Shown here: one piece after another, positions 30,090-40,328 of the stretch | Position numbering within the stretch: the first letter of the stretch is position 1 | Layout of the letters: the number at the start of each line of letters is the position of its first letter | Notes under the pieces: generated by a model | Database searches by the model: none | Told to the model about the DNA's origin: nothing | What the model saw: only the letters and a program-made list of their open reading frames with translations | Assembly: GCA_027532775.1 (NCBI GenBank) | Contig: JAPZTO010000001.1 | Location: forward strand, 806,001-870,000 | Direction: 5' to 3' | Length of the DNA: 64,000 nt | DNA from: Beijerinckiaceae bacterium | GTDB lineage: Bacteria > Pseudomonadota > Alphaproteobacteria > Rhizobiales > Beijerinckiaceae | Position numbers and translations under genes: made by a program

Positions 30090-30781
30090 TGGAGCTGCGC
30101 GAACGCGTGATCGTCGCCCTCGACCTGCCCGATATCGCGGCGGCCTCGGCGATGGTCGAAAGGCTGGGCGATGCCGGCCGTTTCTACAAGATCGGCTACG
30201 AACTGGCCTTTGTCGGCGGGATCGAGCTGGCGAAAACCCTGATCGCAGCGGGCAAGCATGTCTTCCTCGATCTGAAACTGCATGACATTCCCAACACGAT
30301 CGAGAAGGGCGTCAGTCAGATTGCAGGCCTCGGCGCCCGCTTCCTCACCGTGCATGCCTATCCGCAGACGATGCGGGCGGCCGCCAAGGGCGCGGCTGGC
30401 AGCACGCTGACCGTGCTGGGCGTCTCGGTGCTGACCTCGATGGACGATGCCGACCTTGCCGAAGCCGGCTATGCCCGGCCGGTGGCCGAGATGGTGCCGC
30501 TCCGGGCACGGCAGGTCATGGCGGCGGGAATTGGCGGGCTGGTCTGCTCGGCCACGGATATCGATGTCGTCCGGGCGGCGGTCGGACCGGACCTGCTGCT
30601 GGTCACGCCGGGCATTCGCCCGGCCGGCGATGCGGTGGGCGACCAGAAGCGCATCATGACCCCTCAGGATGCGATCCGCGCCGGCGCCGACCATCTGGTC
30701 ATCGGGCGGCCGATTACCGCCGCCGCCGATCCGGCCGGTGCGCTGGCCCGCATCCTCGACGATCTCGCCAAGACAGCGTGA
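30089..30781 (+). CDS. pyrF: Orotidine 5'-phosphate decarboxylase
   Basis: Converts OMP to UMP, the last step of de novo pyrimidine synthesis. The 230-residue TIM barrel shows the active-site motif [12 protein letters not shown] (Lys and Asp) and the phosphate-binding end [14 protein letters not shown] with VIGRPIT. The start is ATG 30089, whose A is the last base of the upstream stop; 14 additional upstream codons are not family-like. DUF1330 genes follow 24 bases downstream. Confidence 0.96.
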   Translation: MELRERVIVALDLPDIAAASAMVERLGDAGRFYKIGYELAFVGGIELAKTLIAAGKHVFLDLKLHDIPNTIEKGVSQIAGLGARFLTVHAYPQTMRAAAKGAAGSTLTVLGVSVLTSMDDADLAEAGYARPVAEMVPLRARQVMAAGIGGLVCSATDIDVVRAAVGPDLLLVTPGIRPAGDAVGDQKRIMTPQDAIRAGADHLVIGRPITAAADPAGALARILDDLAKTA

Positions 30782-30805
30782 CAATCCAGCCTGAAAGGAA
30801 ACGCC

Positions 30806-31093
30806 ATGCCCAAAGCCTATATTGTCGGCCGTGTCTCCGTGCATGATCCCGAGGCCTACAAGGCCTATGCCGCCAAGGCGAGCGAGGCGATCAAGAAGTA
30901 TGGCGGCACATTCCTGGCGCGCGGCGGCCGGTTCGAGATCGTCGAGGGCGAGGGACGCACGCGGAATGTCGTGATCGAGTTCGAAAGCTTCGACGCGGCC
31001 AAGGCCTATTTCTTCTCGCCCGAATACACCGAGGCGCGCCGGCTCCGCTGGCCGGTCAGCGTCGGCGATTTCGTGATCGTCGAAGGCGTGTGA
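30806..31093 (+). CDS. DUF1330 protein, copy 1
   Basis: 95 residues of the DUF1330 family, small ferredoxin-like dimeric alpha/beta barrels of unknown function. The core motifs are AYIVGRVSVHDPEAYKAYAAKA, KYGGTFLARGG and RNVVIEFESFD. Start ATG 30806 follows GAAAGGAAACGCC. A second copy follows 11 bases later, sharing the DPEAY-x-Y, KYGG-F and NVV-EF pattern, so the pair is a tandem duplication. Confidence 0.9.
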   Translation: MPKAYIVGRVSVHDPEAYKAYAAKASEAIKKYGGTFLARGGRFEIVEGEGRTRNVVIEFESFDAAKAYFFSPEYTEARRLRWPVSVGDFVIVEGV

Positions 31094-31104
31094 GGGAGGC
31101 CGCG

Positions 31105-31407
31105 ATGAGCAGCACAGCAAAGGGGTACTGGGTCGCGCGGGTCGATGTCAGCAATCCGGAGGCCTACCAGACATACCGGTCGCTCAACATCATCGCCTTC
31201 GAAAAATATGGCGGCCGGTTCATCGTCCGCGGCCCGGCGGGTCATGTGGCGAAGGGCCAGCCGCGCCAGCACAATGTCGTGGTCGAGTTTCCCGACTATG
31301 AGACGGCCCTGGCCTGCTACCACTCGCCGGAATACCAGGCGGCGAAGGTCCATCTCGACAAGGTCGGCGAGGTCGATCTCGTGATCTGCCCGGGCTATGC
31401 GGGCTGA
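31105..31407 (+). CDS. DUF1330 protein, copy 2
   Basis: 100-residue paralogue of the preceding gene ([43 protein letters not shown]). I chose ATG 31105 because GGGAGG lies at 31094-31099; GTG 31090 also fits but would overlap the end of copy 1. Function unknown. The next gene, dapB, starts five bases after its stop. Confidence 0.88.
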   Translation: MSSTAKGYWVARVDVSNPEAYQTYRSLNIIAFEKYGGRFIVRGPAGHVAKGQPRQHNVVVEFPDYETALACYHSPEYQAAKVHLDKVGEVDLVICPGYAG

Positions 31408-31411
31408 AACG

Positions 31412-32227
31412 ATGGCGGATCCGATGCGCCTTGTGGTGGTGGGGGCCGGCGGCCGGATGGGCCGGGCCCTAGTGCGGGCCGTGACCGAGAACCCCGAGAC
31501 GGTGCTGCATGCGGCCGTCGAGCATGCAACCTCCCCGCTGCTGGGCCAGGATTCCGGCGTGCTGGCCGGGCTGACGCCGAACGGCATTCCGGTCACGAGC
31601 GATGCGCTCGGCGCCTTCGTGCATGCGCATGGCGTACTCGACTTTACCGCGCCGGCCGCAACATTCGGCTTTGCTGAATTGAGCGCCCAGGCGCGGCTGG
31701 TACATGTGGTGGGCACGACAGGCCTCGGCGATGCCGATCTCGACCGGCTCGATGCCGCCGCGCGGCATGCCGTGATCATCCGGTCGGGCAATTTCAGCCT
31801 TGGCGTCAACATGCTGGCTGCGCTCGTCCGCCGTGCTGCGGCCTCGCTGGCAAAGGACTGGGATATCGAGATCGTCGAGATGCATCACCGGATGAAGGTG
31901 GATGCGCCCTCCGGCACGGCCCTGCTGCTCGGCGAGGCGGCGGCGGCGGGGCGGCAGGTCGACCTGAAGAGCCATTCCGTCCGGGCACGCGATGGCCATA
32001 CCGGCGCGCGCGAGCCGGGCACGATCGGCTTCCAGGCGCTGCGCGGTGGCAGCGTGGTCGGCGATCATACGGTCATCTTCGCCGGAAATGGCGAGCGGCT
32101 CGAACTCCGCCATATCGCCGAGGATCGTGGCCTGTTCGCGCAGGGCGCCGTCAAGGCTGCCCTGTGGGGGAGGGGCCACAAGCCCGGGCATTTTTCGATG
32201 GATGACGTGCTCGGCCTGACCGGCTGA
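31412..32227 (+). CDS. dapB: 4-hydroxy-tetrahydrodipicolinate reductase
   Basis: Reduces the DapA product in the lysine/diaminopimelate pathway, using NAD(P)H. The 271-residue protein has the Rossmann motif [12 protein letters not shown] and the substrate-binding catalytic segment [19 protein letters not shown] 31412 is preferred; an in-frame ATG at 31397 lies inside the upstream gene. Its 3' end is followed by a GC-rich imperfect hairpin without a T-tract. Confidence 0.97.
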   Translation: MADPMRLVVVGAGGRMGRALVRAVTENPETVLHAAVEHATSPLLGQDSGVLAGLTPNGIPVTSDALGAFVHAHGVLDFTAPAATFGFAELSAQARLVHVVGTTGLGDADLDRLDAAARHAVIIRSGNFSLGVNMLAALVRRAAASLAKDWDIEIVEMHHRMKVDAPSGTALLLGEAAAAGRQVDLKSHSVRARDGHTGAREPGTIGFQALRGGSVVGDHTVIFAGNGERLELRHIAEDRGLFAQGAVKAALWGRGHKPGHFSMDDVLGLTG

Positions 32228-32323
32228 GCGGCGCACGGGCCGGAAGCGGGTTGAAAGCCCGCCGGTTTCGGGCCAAGAACCCGGCGTCCGCCGCCAGGCG
32301 GCCCTTTGTCTGAGGAAGAACCG

Positions 32324-32944
32324 ATGTCTGATCGTCTGCTCGTGCTCTGCCGTCATGGCCAGAGCGAATGGAACCTGAAGAACCTCTTCACCGGCTGGAA
32401 GGACCCTGCCCTGACGGCGCAGGGCATCGAGGAAGCCAAGGCGGCAGCTGTACGGCTGAAGGCAGAGGGAATCGGGTTCGACATCGCCTTCACTTCCGAT
32501 CTCAGCCGAGCACAGCATACCTGCCGGCTGATCCTGGAAGGGCTGGGCCAGCCCAGGCTGGAGACGATCCGCGATGTGGCGTTGAACGAGCGCGATTATG
32601 GCGAATTGTCGGGCCTCAACAAGGATGATGCCCGTGCGAAATGGGGCGAGGAGCAGGTGCATATCTGGCGACGCTCCTACGATATCCCCCCGCCCGGCGG
32701 CGAGAGCCTGAAGGATACGGCGGCCCGTGTGCTGCCCTATTACATCCACCGCATCCTGCCGCAGGTGCTCGGCGGCAAGCGCGTGCTGGTTGCGGCGCAT
32801 GGCAATTCGCTGCGCGCACTGATCATGGCGATGGAAGGCCTGTCGGGCGAGGCGATCATCGCCCGCGAACTCGCGACCGGCGTGCCGATCGTCTACCGGC
32901 TCAATGCCGATTCGACGATCGCCTCGCGCCAGGAACTGGCCTGA
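32324..32944 (+). CDS. gpmA: 2,3-bisphosphoglycerate-dependent phosphoglycerate mutase
   Basis: Glycolytic interconversion of 3- and 2-phosphoglycerate through a phosphohistidine. Over 206 residues it carries the [10 protein letters not shown] catalytic His motif, [12 protein letters not shown] and [10 protein letters not shown], and a second conserved His in [10 protein letters not shown]. The length is that of the short alphaproteobacterial form. The start ATG 32324 has GAGGAAG just upstream. The stop region carries a 15-base tandem duplication, and a bidirectional terminator separates it from grpE. Confidence 0.95.
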   Translation: MSDRLLVLCRHGQSEWNLKNLFTGWKDPALTAQGIEEAKAAAVRLKAEGIGFDIAFTSDLSRAQHTCRLILEGLGQPRLETIRDVALNERDYGELSGLNKDDARAKWGEEQVHIWRRSYDIPPPGGESLKDTAARVLPYYIHRILPQVLGGKRVLVAAHGNSLRALIMAMEGLSGEAIIARELATGVPIVYRLNADSTIASRQELA

Positions 32945-32963
32945 ATGTAACTGGCCTGAATGC
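32934..32963 (+). repeat. 15-base tandem duplication at the gpmA stop codon
   Basis: AACTGGCCTGAATGT is followed directly by AACTGGCCTGAATGC (14 of 15 identical). The first copy holds the last two codons and stop of gpmA; the second lies beyond it, so the duplication leaves the protein unchanged. It looks like a recent slippage or repair product. Confidence 0.85.
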
Positions 32964-32965
32964 AA

Positions 32966-32991
32966 AAGGCCCGCCGGACAGGGCGGACCTT
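32966..32991. terminator. Bidirectional hairpin between gpmA and grpE
   Basis: AAGGCCCGCC and GGCGGACCTT pair across a 6-base loop with one mismatch, flanked by an A-run on the left (AAAA at 32964-32967). The location between two convergent stops fits a shared rho-independent terminator, although the T-tract on the gpmA side is weak. Confidence 0.6.
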
Positions 32992-33019
32992 GTCAATTCT
33001 ATCGTTCTACACCGGCCAT

Positions 33020-33682
33020 TCAGGCCCGCTTGTCGAAACGCGGCTTGGCCGGGTCACCCTGCGGGCGCGGCACCTCGGCGGCGGGGGAAGCCGCCGGTTC
33101 GGCCGAGGCTTCGGCTTCCGCCGGCGGACGGGCGGGACCACCCTTCGACACGCCGACCATGGCCGGGCGCAAGGTGCGCTCGCCGATCGTGTAGCCGGGC
33201 TGGACGACCTGCATCACCGTGCCGTTCGGCTGGGTCTCGTCCGGGATTTCGAACATGGCCTGGTCGCGATGCGGGTCGAAGCGCTCGCCCACCGGCACAC
33301 GCTTCTTCACGCCATGGCGCTCGAGCGCCTTGATCAACTCGCGTTCGGTGAGTTCGACGCCGTCGATCAGCGCCTGGACCGCCGGCTCGCGCTCGACCGT
33401 CTCGCCTTCTTCGGGTGCGGGCAGCGCGTCAAGCGCCCGGCGGAGATTGTCCGCCGTGCCGATCATGTCGCCGGCGAATTTGGTGATCGCGTAGGCGCGC
33501 TGGTCCTGCAGTTCACGCTCGGTCCGGCGACGGAGATTCTCCATCTCGGCCAGGGCGCGCAAAAGCCTGTCCTTCAGGTCGGCATTTTCCCGCTCCAGCG
33601 TCACCAGACGTTCGGCATCCGGCACTGTCGACGGGGCATCGGCCGCGTTGGCCGCGGGCTTGTTGTCCTGATCGCTGCTCAT
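33020..33682 (-). CDS. grpE: Nucleotide exchange factor GrpE
   Basis: Releases ADP from DnaK. The 220-residue protein has an N-terminal disordered segment, a long coiled coil ([30 protein letters not shown]) and the C-terminal beta domain ([32 protein letters not shown]), then an Ala/Pro-rich tail. Start ATG 33682 has GGAAGGA upstream; an eight-codon extension is possible. A heat-shock-type promoter overlaps the end of glnD, 69 bases upstream. It is separated from dnaK by about 7 kb, unlike the grpE-dnaK-dnaJ order of many bacteria. Confidence 0.96.
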   Translation of the reverse strand: MSSDQDNKPAANAADAPSTVPDAERLVTLERENADLKDRLLRALAEMENLRRRTERELQDQRAYAITKFAGDMIGTADNLRRALDALPAPEEGETVEREPAVQALIDGVELTERELIKALERHGVKKRVPVGERFDPHRDQAMFEIPDETQPNGTVMQVVQPGYTIGERTLRPAMVGVSKGGPARPPAEAEASAEPAASPAAEVPRPQGDPAKPRFDKRA

Positions 33683-33727
33683 CGATCGTCCTTCCACATC
33701 TTGCAAGGGATTGAGAATCTGACCTCG

Positions 33728-33756
33728 ATATCAGGATTCCCGGCCGCAAAATCAAG
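33728..33756 (-). promoter_or_regulatory. Possible RpoH promoter of grpE
   Basis: On the minus strand, CTTG (33756-33753) is followed after 17 bases by CCTGATAT (33735-33728), similar to the dnaK promoter (CTTG-N18-CCTATAT). The -35 element overlaps the glnD stop codon. The -10 lies about 46 bases before the grpE start. Confidence 0.45.
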
Positions 33757-36514
33757 CGGCGTTCGGGGAATTCGCCGGCTGGGCGGGATCGGGCTGGGAG
33801 AGGACATCCAGCAGGGCCTTGCGCAGCCGCTGCTGGCGCGAGGCTTGTGAAATCTTGCCGCCGGTCAGATCGGTGACATAGAAGACGTCCACGGCCTTCT
33901 CGCCATAGGTGACGATGCGGGCGGAATTAATGTTGAGGTTCTGCTTGCCGAACTCGGTCGTCAGTTCATAGAGCAGCCCGGGCCGATCCAGCCCGGTCAC
34001 CTCGACCACGGTCGATTTCGAGGACAATTCGTTGTCGATCGTTACATCCGGCGCGACACGGAAAGCCTGAGAAACCGTGGTCTGGGCCCGGCGCGAGGCG
34101 ACGATTTCCGGCAGGCGGACCTCGCCCTTCAGCGTCGCAACGATGTGCCTCGCCACGCGCTCGGCACGGCGCATCTCGTCGGCATCCTGGTTGAAGGCCC
34201 GCGAAATGGTGATCGTGTCGAGGGCGAACCCGTCCTGCGTGGTGGAGATCTGGGCCTCCACGATATTCGCCCCGGCGGCGGCGCAGGCGCCGGTGAGGAT
34301 CGAGAGCAGCCGGGGATGGTCGATCGCGAGCACGGCGAGTTCCGTGACGCCGCGGAAGGCATCCGTGGCGGTCTCGACCTGGAACCGGTCCCCGAGTTTC
34401 TCGGCCTTCTCGACCAGCCGGGCATGCTGGATCTGGTGGGCGAGATCGACCTTCATCCAGTAGGCCAGGTTATGGCGCTGGGCAAAAGCGCGGAAGCGCT
34501 CGTCGCTCCAGTCCGGCAGCTTCTCGCGCAGGGCGCGCTGCGCGAGCTGGATGCGTTCGCCCCGTTCGGCACCGCCGTAATCGCCGGAGAGCATCATCTC
34601 GGTCTCGCGATAGAGCGAGCGCAAAAGCTGGCCCTTCCAGCCGTTCCAGACCCCCGGCCCGACGCCGCGGATATCGCAGACCGTCAGCACCAGCAGCAGT
34701 CGCAGCCGCTCCATCGTGTGGATATTCTCGGTAAACGTCGCGATGGTACGCGGATCGGAAATGTCGCGGCTCTGCGCGGTCTGCGACATGATCAGGTGGT
34801 TCTCCACCAGCCAGACCACGGTGTCGGTTTCCTGCGGCGTGAGGCCGAGACGGGGGCAGAGCTGGCGGGCAATGCGCGCGCCGACCGCCTCGTGCGATTC
34901 CGTGCGGCCCTTGCCGATATCGTGCAGGAACAGCGCGACATGCAGCAGCCGCCGGTTCTGGATCAGCGGGAGGATATGGTTCGAGAGCGGCAGTTCCTCG
35001 CGCAATTCGCCGCGTTCGAGCTGGGCAAGCACACCGAGGCACCGCAGGGTATGCTCATCGACCGTGTAGTGATGATACATCGAGAATTGCATCATCGCGG
35101 AGATGCGGGCGAAATCCGGGATGAAGCGGCCGAGCACGCCAGCTTCGTGCATCAGGCGCAGCACGGTATCCGGCTGGCGGCGCGAGGTCAGGATCTCGAG
35201 GAAGAGGCGGTTGGCCTCCGGATCCTGCCGCAGTGCTTCATCGATCAGCCGCAGAGACAGCGTGACCAGCCGCGTGGCATGCGGGTGGATGGGCAGCTGG
35301 TCGCGATCGGCATACCAGTAGAGGCGGATCAGGTTGACCGGATCCTCGCGGAACACATCCGGCCCCGATGTCGAGATCCGGTTGTTCTCGAGCACGAAGC
35401 TGCGCGTGCCGGAGAGCGGCCTTGCGCGGCCGCGCAGGCGACCGACGACGCGGGAGAGCAGCGCCTTGGGTTTCACGTCACGCGCTTCGAGCGCAGCCGA
35501 GACGATGGCCGAGAGGTCGCCCACTTCCTTGGCGATCAGGAAGTAGTGCTTCATGAACCGCTCGACCGCGCTGGTCGGCCCCCGGTCACGGTAACCCATG
35601 CGTTCGGCAATGAGGCGCTGCACGTCGAAGGTCAGCCGCTCCTCGGCCCGACCGGTCGCGAAATGCATATGGCAACGGACGCGCCACAGGAATTCCTCGC
35701 AGCGACGGAACAGGCCGAGTTCGCGCGCGGTGAAGACACCGACGCGGACAAGCTCGCGCGGGTCCTTGATGCGATAGGCATATTTCACGATCCAGTAGAG
35801 GGTCTGCAGGTCGCGAAAACCGCCCTTCCCTTCCTTGACATTCGGCTCGACAAGATAGCGGGACTGACCCGCCCGCAGGATGCGCTCATCGCGCTCGGCG
35901 AGTTTCGCCTGGACGAATTCCGTGGTGCGACCCTGCACGACCTGCCGGTCGAAACGCTGCTGGAAATCCTCGAAGACCGTGCTGTCCCCGACAACCAGCC
36001 GCGATTCGAGCAGGGCGGTGCGGACCGTGAGGTCCTCGCGGCCGACGCGGATGCATTCCTCGATGGTGCGGGTCGCATGGCCGACCTTCAGCCCGATATC
36101 CCAGAGGGCATAGAGCATGGCCTCGGCGATGCTCTCGCCCCACGGGGTAGAGACCGGGAGTAGGAAGAGGATATCGGTATCCGAGCCGGGCGCCAGCGTT
36201 CCGCGCCCGTAGCCGCCGACCGCGACCACGGCGATTTTCTCGCCCGAAGTCGGATTATGCGCGCGGTAGAGCCGCTCGCGGGCCAGGTCGAACAGCGCCT
36301 CGATCACCATGTCCTGCGCGGTAGAGAGGATGCGTGCGCAGGCAAAACCGCCCTCGCGGCCCAGAACGGCCTCGGCCTCGATGCGGGCCTTGGCGAGGAA
36401 GCTCTTGGCCCGCTGGACGAAGACACCGCGCGCCTGTTCTCCGGGCAGGTCGACCGGCATCGGCTCGGTCAGGCCTCCCGCCGCGTGGAGGAGGAATTCC
36501 TCGCCCGCCCTCAC
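33752..36514 (-). CDS. glnD: [Protein-PII] uridylyltransferase / uridylyl-removing enzyme
   Basis: Glutamine sensor that modifies PII and thereby sets nitrogen metabolism. The 920-residue protein has the nucleotidyltransferase core ([15 protein letters not shown]) near residue 100, the central GlnE-like domain, an HD uridylyl-removing domain ([14 protein letters not shown]) near 520, and two ACT domains (from about 735 and 845: [23 protein letters not shown]). The start is GTG 36514, which overlaps the TGA of gshB (GTGA), so the pair is probably co-translated. Length is normal for the family. Confidence 0.95.
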   Translation of the reverse strand: MRAGEEFLLHAAGGLTEPMPVDLPGEQARGVFVQRAKSFLAKARIEAEAVLGREGGFACARILSTAQDMVIEALFDLARERLYRAHNPTSGEKIAVVAVGGYGRGTLAPGSDTDILFLLPVSTPWGESIAEAMLYALWDIGLKVGHATRTIEECIRVGREDLTVRTALLESRLVVGDSTVFEDFQQRFDRQVVQGRTTEFVQAKLAERDERILRAGQSRYLVEPNVKEGKGGFRDLQTLYWIVKYAYRIKDPRELVRVGVFTARELGLFRRCEEFLWRVRCHMHFATGRAEERLTFDVQRLIAERMGYRDRGPTSAVERFMKHYFLIAKEVGDLSAIVSAALEARDVKPKALLSRVVGRLRGRARPLSGTRSFVLENNRISTSGPDVFREDPVNLIRLYWYADRDQLPIHPHATRLVTLSLRLIDEALRQDPEANRLFLEILTSRRQPDTVLRLMHEAGVLGRFIPDFARISAMMQFSMYHHYTVDEHTLRCLGVLAQLERGELREELPLSNHILPLIQNRRLLHVALFLHDIGKGRTESHEAVGARIARQLCPRLGLTPQETDTVVWLVENHLIMSQTAQSRDISDPRTIATFTENIHTMERLRLLLVLTVCDIRGVGPGVWNGWKGQLLRSLYRETEMMLSGDYGGAERGERIQLAQRALREKLPDWSDERFRAFAQRHNLAYWMKVDLAHQIQHARLVEKAEKLGDRFQVETATDAFRGVTELAVLAIDHPRLLSILTGACAAAGANIVEAQISTTQDGFALDTITISRAFNQDADEMRRAERVARHIVATLKGEVRLPEIVASRRAQTTVSQAFRVAPDVTIDNELSSKSTVVEVTGLDRPGLLYELTTEFGKQNLNINSARIVTYGEKAVDVFYVTDLTGGKISQASRQQRLRKALLDVLSQPDPAQPANSPNAA

Positions 36515-37452
36515 CCGAGCCGCCTTTCGATCGCATCCCAGACCGGCACGGCGAGATCGGGGCCGCCAAGCCGCTTGATGGCGCGGATACCCGTCGGCGA
36601 GGTGACGTTGATTTCGGTCAGGTTGCCGTCGATCACGTCGATCCCGACAAAGATCAGGCCGCGCTCGCGCAGAAGCGGGCCGATCCGCGCGCAGATCTCG
36701 CGTTCCCTCGGCGTGAAGTCGGTCGCCTCCGCCGCGCCGCCGCGGACAAGGTTCGAGCGGATATCCCCCGCCGCCGGGACGCGGTTGACGCCGCCCATGG
36801 CCACGCCATCGACGAGGATGATGCGCTTGTCGCCGGCATGGACGGCCGGGAGGAAGCGCTGGATCATCCAGGGTTCGCGGGCGATACCCGCGAAATGATC
36901 CATGAAGCCGTTGAAATTGAGGTCGTCGCGGCCAACCTTGAACACGCCGGCACCGCCATTGCCGTAGAGCGGCTTCATGACGAGATCGCCATGTTCGGCG
37001 CGGAAGGCCTCGATCTCGGCGCGATCGCGCGAGATGAGCGTCGGCGGCATCAGATCCGGGAATTCGGTGACGAGGATCTTTTCCGGCGCATTGCGGACAT
37101 GGGCCGGGTCATTCACCACCAGCGTCCGGGGATGCACGCGCTCCAGCAGGTGGCTGGCCGTGATATAGGCGAGGTCGAAGGGCGGGTCCTGCCGCATCAG
37201 CACGACATCGAAGGCCGAAACGTCGAAGCGTTCGGGCTCGCCGAGGGTGACATGTTCGCCGACGACATCGCGGACCACGGCCGAGCGCATGCGCGCCGTC
37301 AGGTGGTTGTCCCGCAGGGTCAGGTCTTCCGCGCCATAGACATGGAGCGAATGGCCGCGCGCCTGCGCTTCCAGCATTAGCGCGAAAGTGGAATCCCCGG
37401 CGATCTTGATCTTTTCGATCGGGTCCATCTGGACGGCGACTTTGAGCGCCAT
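36511..37452 (-). CDS. gshB: Glutathione synthase
   Basis: ATP-grasp ligase that adds glycine to gamma-glutamylcysteine. The 313-residue protein has the N-terminal domain ([19 protein letters not shown]), the ATP-grasp loop [13 protein letters not shown] and metal-binding region [12 protein letters not shown]. Start ATG 37452 has GGAGG ending six bases upstream. Gene order lipoprotein/rsmI/yraN/gshB is conserved in alphaproteobacteria; here yraN lies 117 bases upstream on the same strand. Confidence 0.96.
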   Translation of the reverse strand: MALKVAVQMDPIEKIKIAGDSTFALMLEAQARGHSLHVYGAEDLTLRDNHLTARMRSAVVRDVVGEHVTLGEPERFDVSAFDVVLMRQDPPFDLAYITASHLLERVHPRTLVVNDPAHVRNAPEKILVTEFPDLMPPTLISRDRAEIEAFRAEHGDLVMKPLYGNGGAGVFKVGRDDLNFNGFMDHFAGIAREPWMIQRFLPAVHAGDKRIILVDGVAMGGVNRVPAAGDIRSNLVRGGAAEATDFTPREREICARIGPLLRERGLIFVGIDVIDGNLTEINVTSPTGIRAIKRLGGPDLAVPVWDAIERRLG

Positions 37453-37569
37453 GTTGCCTCCGGCTGTAAGCGCCATTCCGATGGAATCCTCTCCATCCGT
37501 CAGGCACGGTAATCCTGATTCCCCGCTTTTCCCAAAGGCGAACCGAGCCGGATGCGCGGGAAAACACGG

Positions 37570-37938
37570 CTAGTCGAGCGGCAGGTCGCCGACCGCCTCG
37601 ATATGGCGCGGCCAGCGGCCGGGCGCAACAAGGATCGCATCGCAGCGGATCACCTTCGGTTGTATCTGTCGGCCGGCGAGAAAGGCGCGTGCCGGCCGGG
37701 CCATGCGGGCAAGCTTGGCCTCGGAAATCGCCGCGAGCGCGTCCTCGAGGCTCGGCCGGGCCTTCACCTCGACAAAGGCCAGCGTGCCGAAGCGCTGGGC
37801 AATCAGGTCGATCTCGCCGCCGGCCCGGAGATAACGGCGGGCCAGGATGCGGTAGCCCTTGGCGCGCAGCAACAGGCCGGCCCAGAACTCGGCATCATGG
37901 CCGAGCAGGAAGGCACGCCGGCGGTCATGCCTCGCCAT
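37570..37938 (-). CDS. yraN: YraN family (UPF0102) nuclease-fold protein
   Basis: 122 residues resembling the UPF0102 family, restriction-endonuclease-like fold proteins of unknown role. The PD-(D/E)xK-like signature is GGEIDLIAQ followed by LAFVEVKAR. Start ATG 37938 lies within the last codons of rsmI, giving a 14-base overlap, which implies co-translation. I do not claim nuclease activity for this protein. Confidence 0.9.
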   Translation of the reverse strand: MARHDRRRAFLLGHDAEFWAGLLLRAKGYRILARRYLRAGGEIDLIAQRFGTLAFVEVKARPSLEDALAAISEAKLARMARPARAFLAGRQIQPKVIRCDAILVAPGRWPRHIEAVGDLPLD

Positions 37939-38821
37939 CCGGCACTCCCTCGCCGAGGCGGAGCGCACGCGCATAGACGCGCTTGCGCGGCAGGCCGAGT
38001 TCGGCAGCCACGAGATGCACGGCATCCCGCTGCGTATGGCCTTCAAGCGCCGCGCGCAGGGCGGCATCGATGGCTTCGTCGGTGAGACCGGCGCCGGCCC
38101 CCGGCGGTCCGACCATCAGCACGACCTCGCCCCGCGGCGGACCTTCCGCCGCGAAGGCCGCGGCGAGATCCGGCAGAAGCCCGCGACGGACCGTCTCGAA
38201 TTTCTTGGTCAGTTCGCGGGCGAGGGCCGCCGGCCTTTCGCCAAGGATATCGGCCATGTCCGCGAGTGATTCGGGCGTGCGGTGCGGCGCCTCGAAGAAG
38301 ACCAGCGTTGCGGGGATCGCCGCCAGTTCGCCGAGGCGACGGCGCCGTTCGGTGGTGCGCGAGGGCAGGAAGCCCTCGAAGAAGAAGCGGTCGCTCGGCA
38401 GGCCGGACAGGACGAGGCCCGTCAGCACGGCCGAGGCCCCCGGCAGAGCCGTCACGGGATGGCCGGCGGCAACAGCCGCCTCGACCAGCTTGTAGCCGGG
38501 ATCGGAGACAAGGGGCGTGCCGGCATCGGAGACCAGCGCGAGGGCCTGCCCGGCGGCGAGCCGCTCCAGCACGACAGGGCGCATTTCGCCCGCATTGTGC
38601 TCGTGATAGGCCAGGATCGGGGTCGTGATGCCGTAATGGGCCAGCAGGACCTTCGTCACCCGCTTGTCCTCGGCGAGAATCGCATCGGCGGCGGCCAGCG
38701 TGGACAGGGCACGCAGGGTGATGTCACCGAGATTGCCGATCGGGGTGGCCACGATATGCAGGCCCGGCTGCAGCCGATCGGCCTCGGCCGCCAGCCCCAG
38801 AACCGTGAATTGTGACGCCAT
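37925..38821 (-). CDS. rsmI: 16S rRNA (cytidine-1402-2'-O)-methyltransferase RsmI
   Basis: Methylates the ribose of C1402 in the 30S decoding centre. The 298-residue protein has the SAM-binding tetrapyrrole-methylase fold (IVATPIGNLGDITLRA; AEDKRVT; LVSDAGTPLVSDPG; GLPSDRFFFEGFLP). ATG 38821 is chosen; an upstream in-frame ATG (38845) would add eight residues. It overlaps yraN by 14 bases. The divergent lipoprotein gene begins 259 bases away in a gap holding no other gene that I can see. Confidence 0.94.
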   Translation of the reverse strand: MASQFTVLGLAAEADRLQPGLHIVATPIGNLGDITLRALSTLAAADAILAEDKRVTKVLLAHYGITTPILAYHEHNAGEMRPVVLERLAAGQALALVSDAGTPLVSDPGYKLVEAAVAAGHPVTALPGASAVLTGLVLSGLPSDRFFFEGFLPSRTTERRRRLGELAAIPATLVFFEAPHRTPESLADMADILGERPAALARELTKKFETVRRGLLPDLAAAFAAEGPPRGEVVLMVGPPGAGAGLTDEAIDAALRAALEGHTQRDAVHLVAAELGLPRKRVYARALRLGEGVPDGEA

Positions 38822-39080
38822 GATGCGATCCAGCCCGTGCGACATTCCCGCCACGGCACGATTCGAGGCAGGCTTCAGGCCTTGCTGCCACAGCGGAAGG
38901 CGGTTTGCAAAACAGCGATCCCGCATGAAGTGCCGTGGCACGAACAACATGGTTTGCAAATATCGTTAACGCTCTTTTCAAGTGATCCTTGAACTTGCCC
39001 CAATTTCTGGCTTTCGTGACTCTGGAAATGTGCCGGATTCCGCCTTGGCGAACCGGCGCATGCGAGGGTGGAGTATCGCG

Positions 39081-40325
39081 ATGACGGGTCGCAAGACTGT
39101 GGGCAACACATGGGAGCCGGCTCACCCGATGCCGATCGGGGTGTTCGCCCCGTCGCGGCGGCGGCTGCTGGCGACGATCGGTCTGGCCAGCCTCGTCGCG
39201 GGTTGCGCCGGCGGCCTCGATGGGCTTGTCGGGCCAGGCAGCGATGCGCCGCCGCCCAACACCGCAGCGGGCGACGTGATCGGCAACGGATCGGTCAAGG
39301 TCGGGCTCATCCTGCCGCTCTCATCGACCAACGGCCAGGCCGCGGCGCTCAGCCTGCGGAATGCCGCGCAGATGGCGATCAGCGACTTTTCCGGCGGGCA
39401 ATCGAACATCCAGCTGCTGGTCCGGGACGACAAGGGCACGCCCGACGGCGCGCGCCAGGCAGCGCAGGAACTGCTCGGCGAGGGCGTCGAGCTGATCATC
39501 GGCCCGCTTTTCGCGCCCTCCGTGCAAGCCGTCGCCAGCGTGGCGCGGCCGGCCGGCAAGCCGGTCATCGCCTTCTCGTCGGATGCAGCGGCGGCGCAGC
39601 GCGGGGTCTATCTGCTCAGCTTCCTGCCGCAATCGGATGTCCAGCGCGTCGTCGCCTTTGCCGGCAGCCGCGGCAAGCGGTCCTTCTCGGCGCTGATCCC
39701 CCAGACACCCTATGGCAATGTCGTCGAGGCCGAGTTCCAGCAGGTGGCCAACCAGGGTGGCCGCCGCGTTGCGACCGTGGCCCGCTACCAGCCGGGCAAC
39801 AAGGCCTCGATCGACGCGGCTGTCGCACAGGTCAAGCAGGCGCAATCCTCGGCCGATACCCTGTTCATCGGCGAGGGCGCGGATGGAATCGGCGCCCTGA
39901 CCCAGAGCATGGCCGCTGCCGGGCTGACAGGCCGCGACCTGCAGATCATCTCGACCGGGATCTGGAACGATCCGCGCGTGCATGGCATCGGCGCACTGGA
40001 CGGTGCGTGGTTCGCGGCGCCGGACAATGGCCGGTTCAATGCGCTGGCCGGCCGCTACCAGAGCCAGTTCGGCTCGGCGCCGACCCGGATCGCCACGCTT
40101 GGCTATGACGCGGTGACCCTCGCCAGCGCTTTGACACAGAATTTTGGCACCCAGCGCTTCAGCGAGGCCACACTGACCAATGGCAACGGCTTTTCCGGGC
40201 AGGACGGTGTCTTCCGCTTCCGGCAGAACGGCCTGAACGATCGTGGACTGGTGATCTACGAGATCCGCTCGGGTTCGGCCCGGGCCATCGCGCAGGCGCC
40301 GGGCAGCTTTGTCGGCGTGAACTGA
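39081..40325 (+). CDS. LpoA-like penicillin-binding protein activator lipoprotein
   Basis: 414 residues with a lipoprotein signal (RRRLLATIGLASLVAGC; the lipobox Cys is in VAGC) and a type-1 periplasmic-binding fold (VGLILPLSSTNGQ, IGPLFAPSVQAVAS, GYDAVTLASAL). It matches the LppC/LpoA domain, which in enterobacteria activates PBP1a from the outer membrane; whether the alphaproteobacterial protein does so is not established. I chose ATG 39081 because GGTGGAG lies about eight bases upstream; further in-frame starts exist on both sides. Confidence 0.85.
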   Translation: MTGRKTVGNTWEPAHPMPIGVFAPSRRRLLATIGLASLVAGCAGGLDGLVGPGSDAPPPNTAAGDVIGNGSVKVGLILPLSSTNGQAAALSLRNAAQMAISDFSGGQSNIQLLVRDDKGTPDGARQAAQELLGEGVELIIGPLFAPSVQAVASVARPAGKPVIAFSSDAAAAQRGVYLLSFLPQSDVQRVVAFAGSRGKRSFSALIPQTPYGNVVEAEFQQVANQGGRRVATVARYQPGNKASIDAAVAQVKQAQSSADTLFIGEGADGIGALTQSMAAAGLTGRDLQIISTGIWNDPRVHGIGALDGAWFAAPDNGRFNALAGRYQSQFGSAPTRIATLGYDAVTLASALTQNFGTQRFSEATLTNGNGFSGQDGVFRFRQNGLNDRGLVIYEIRSGSARAIAQAPGSFVGVN

Positions 40326-40328
40326 AGC

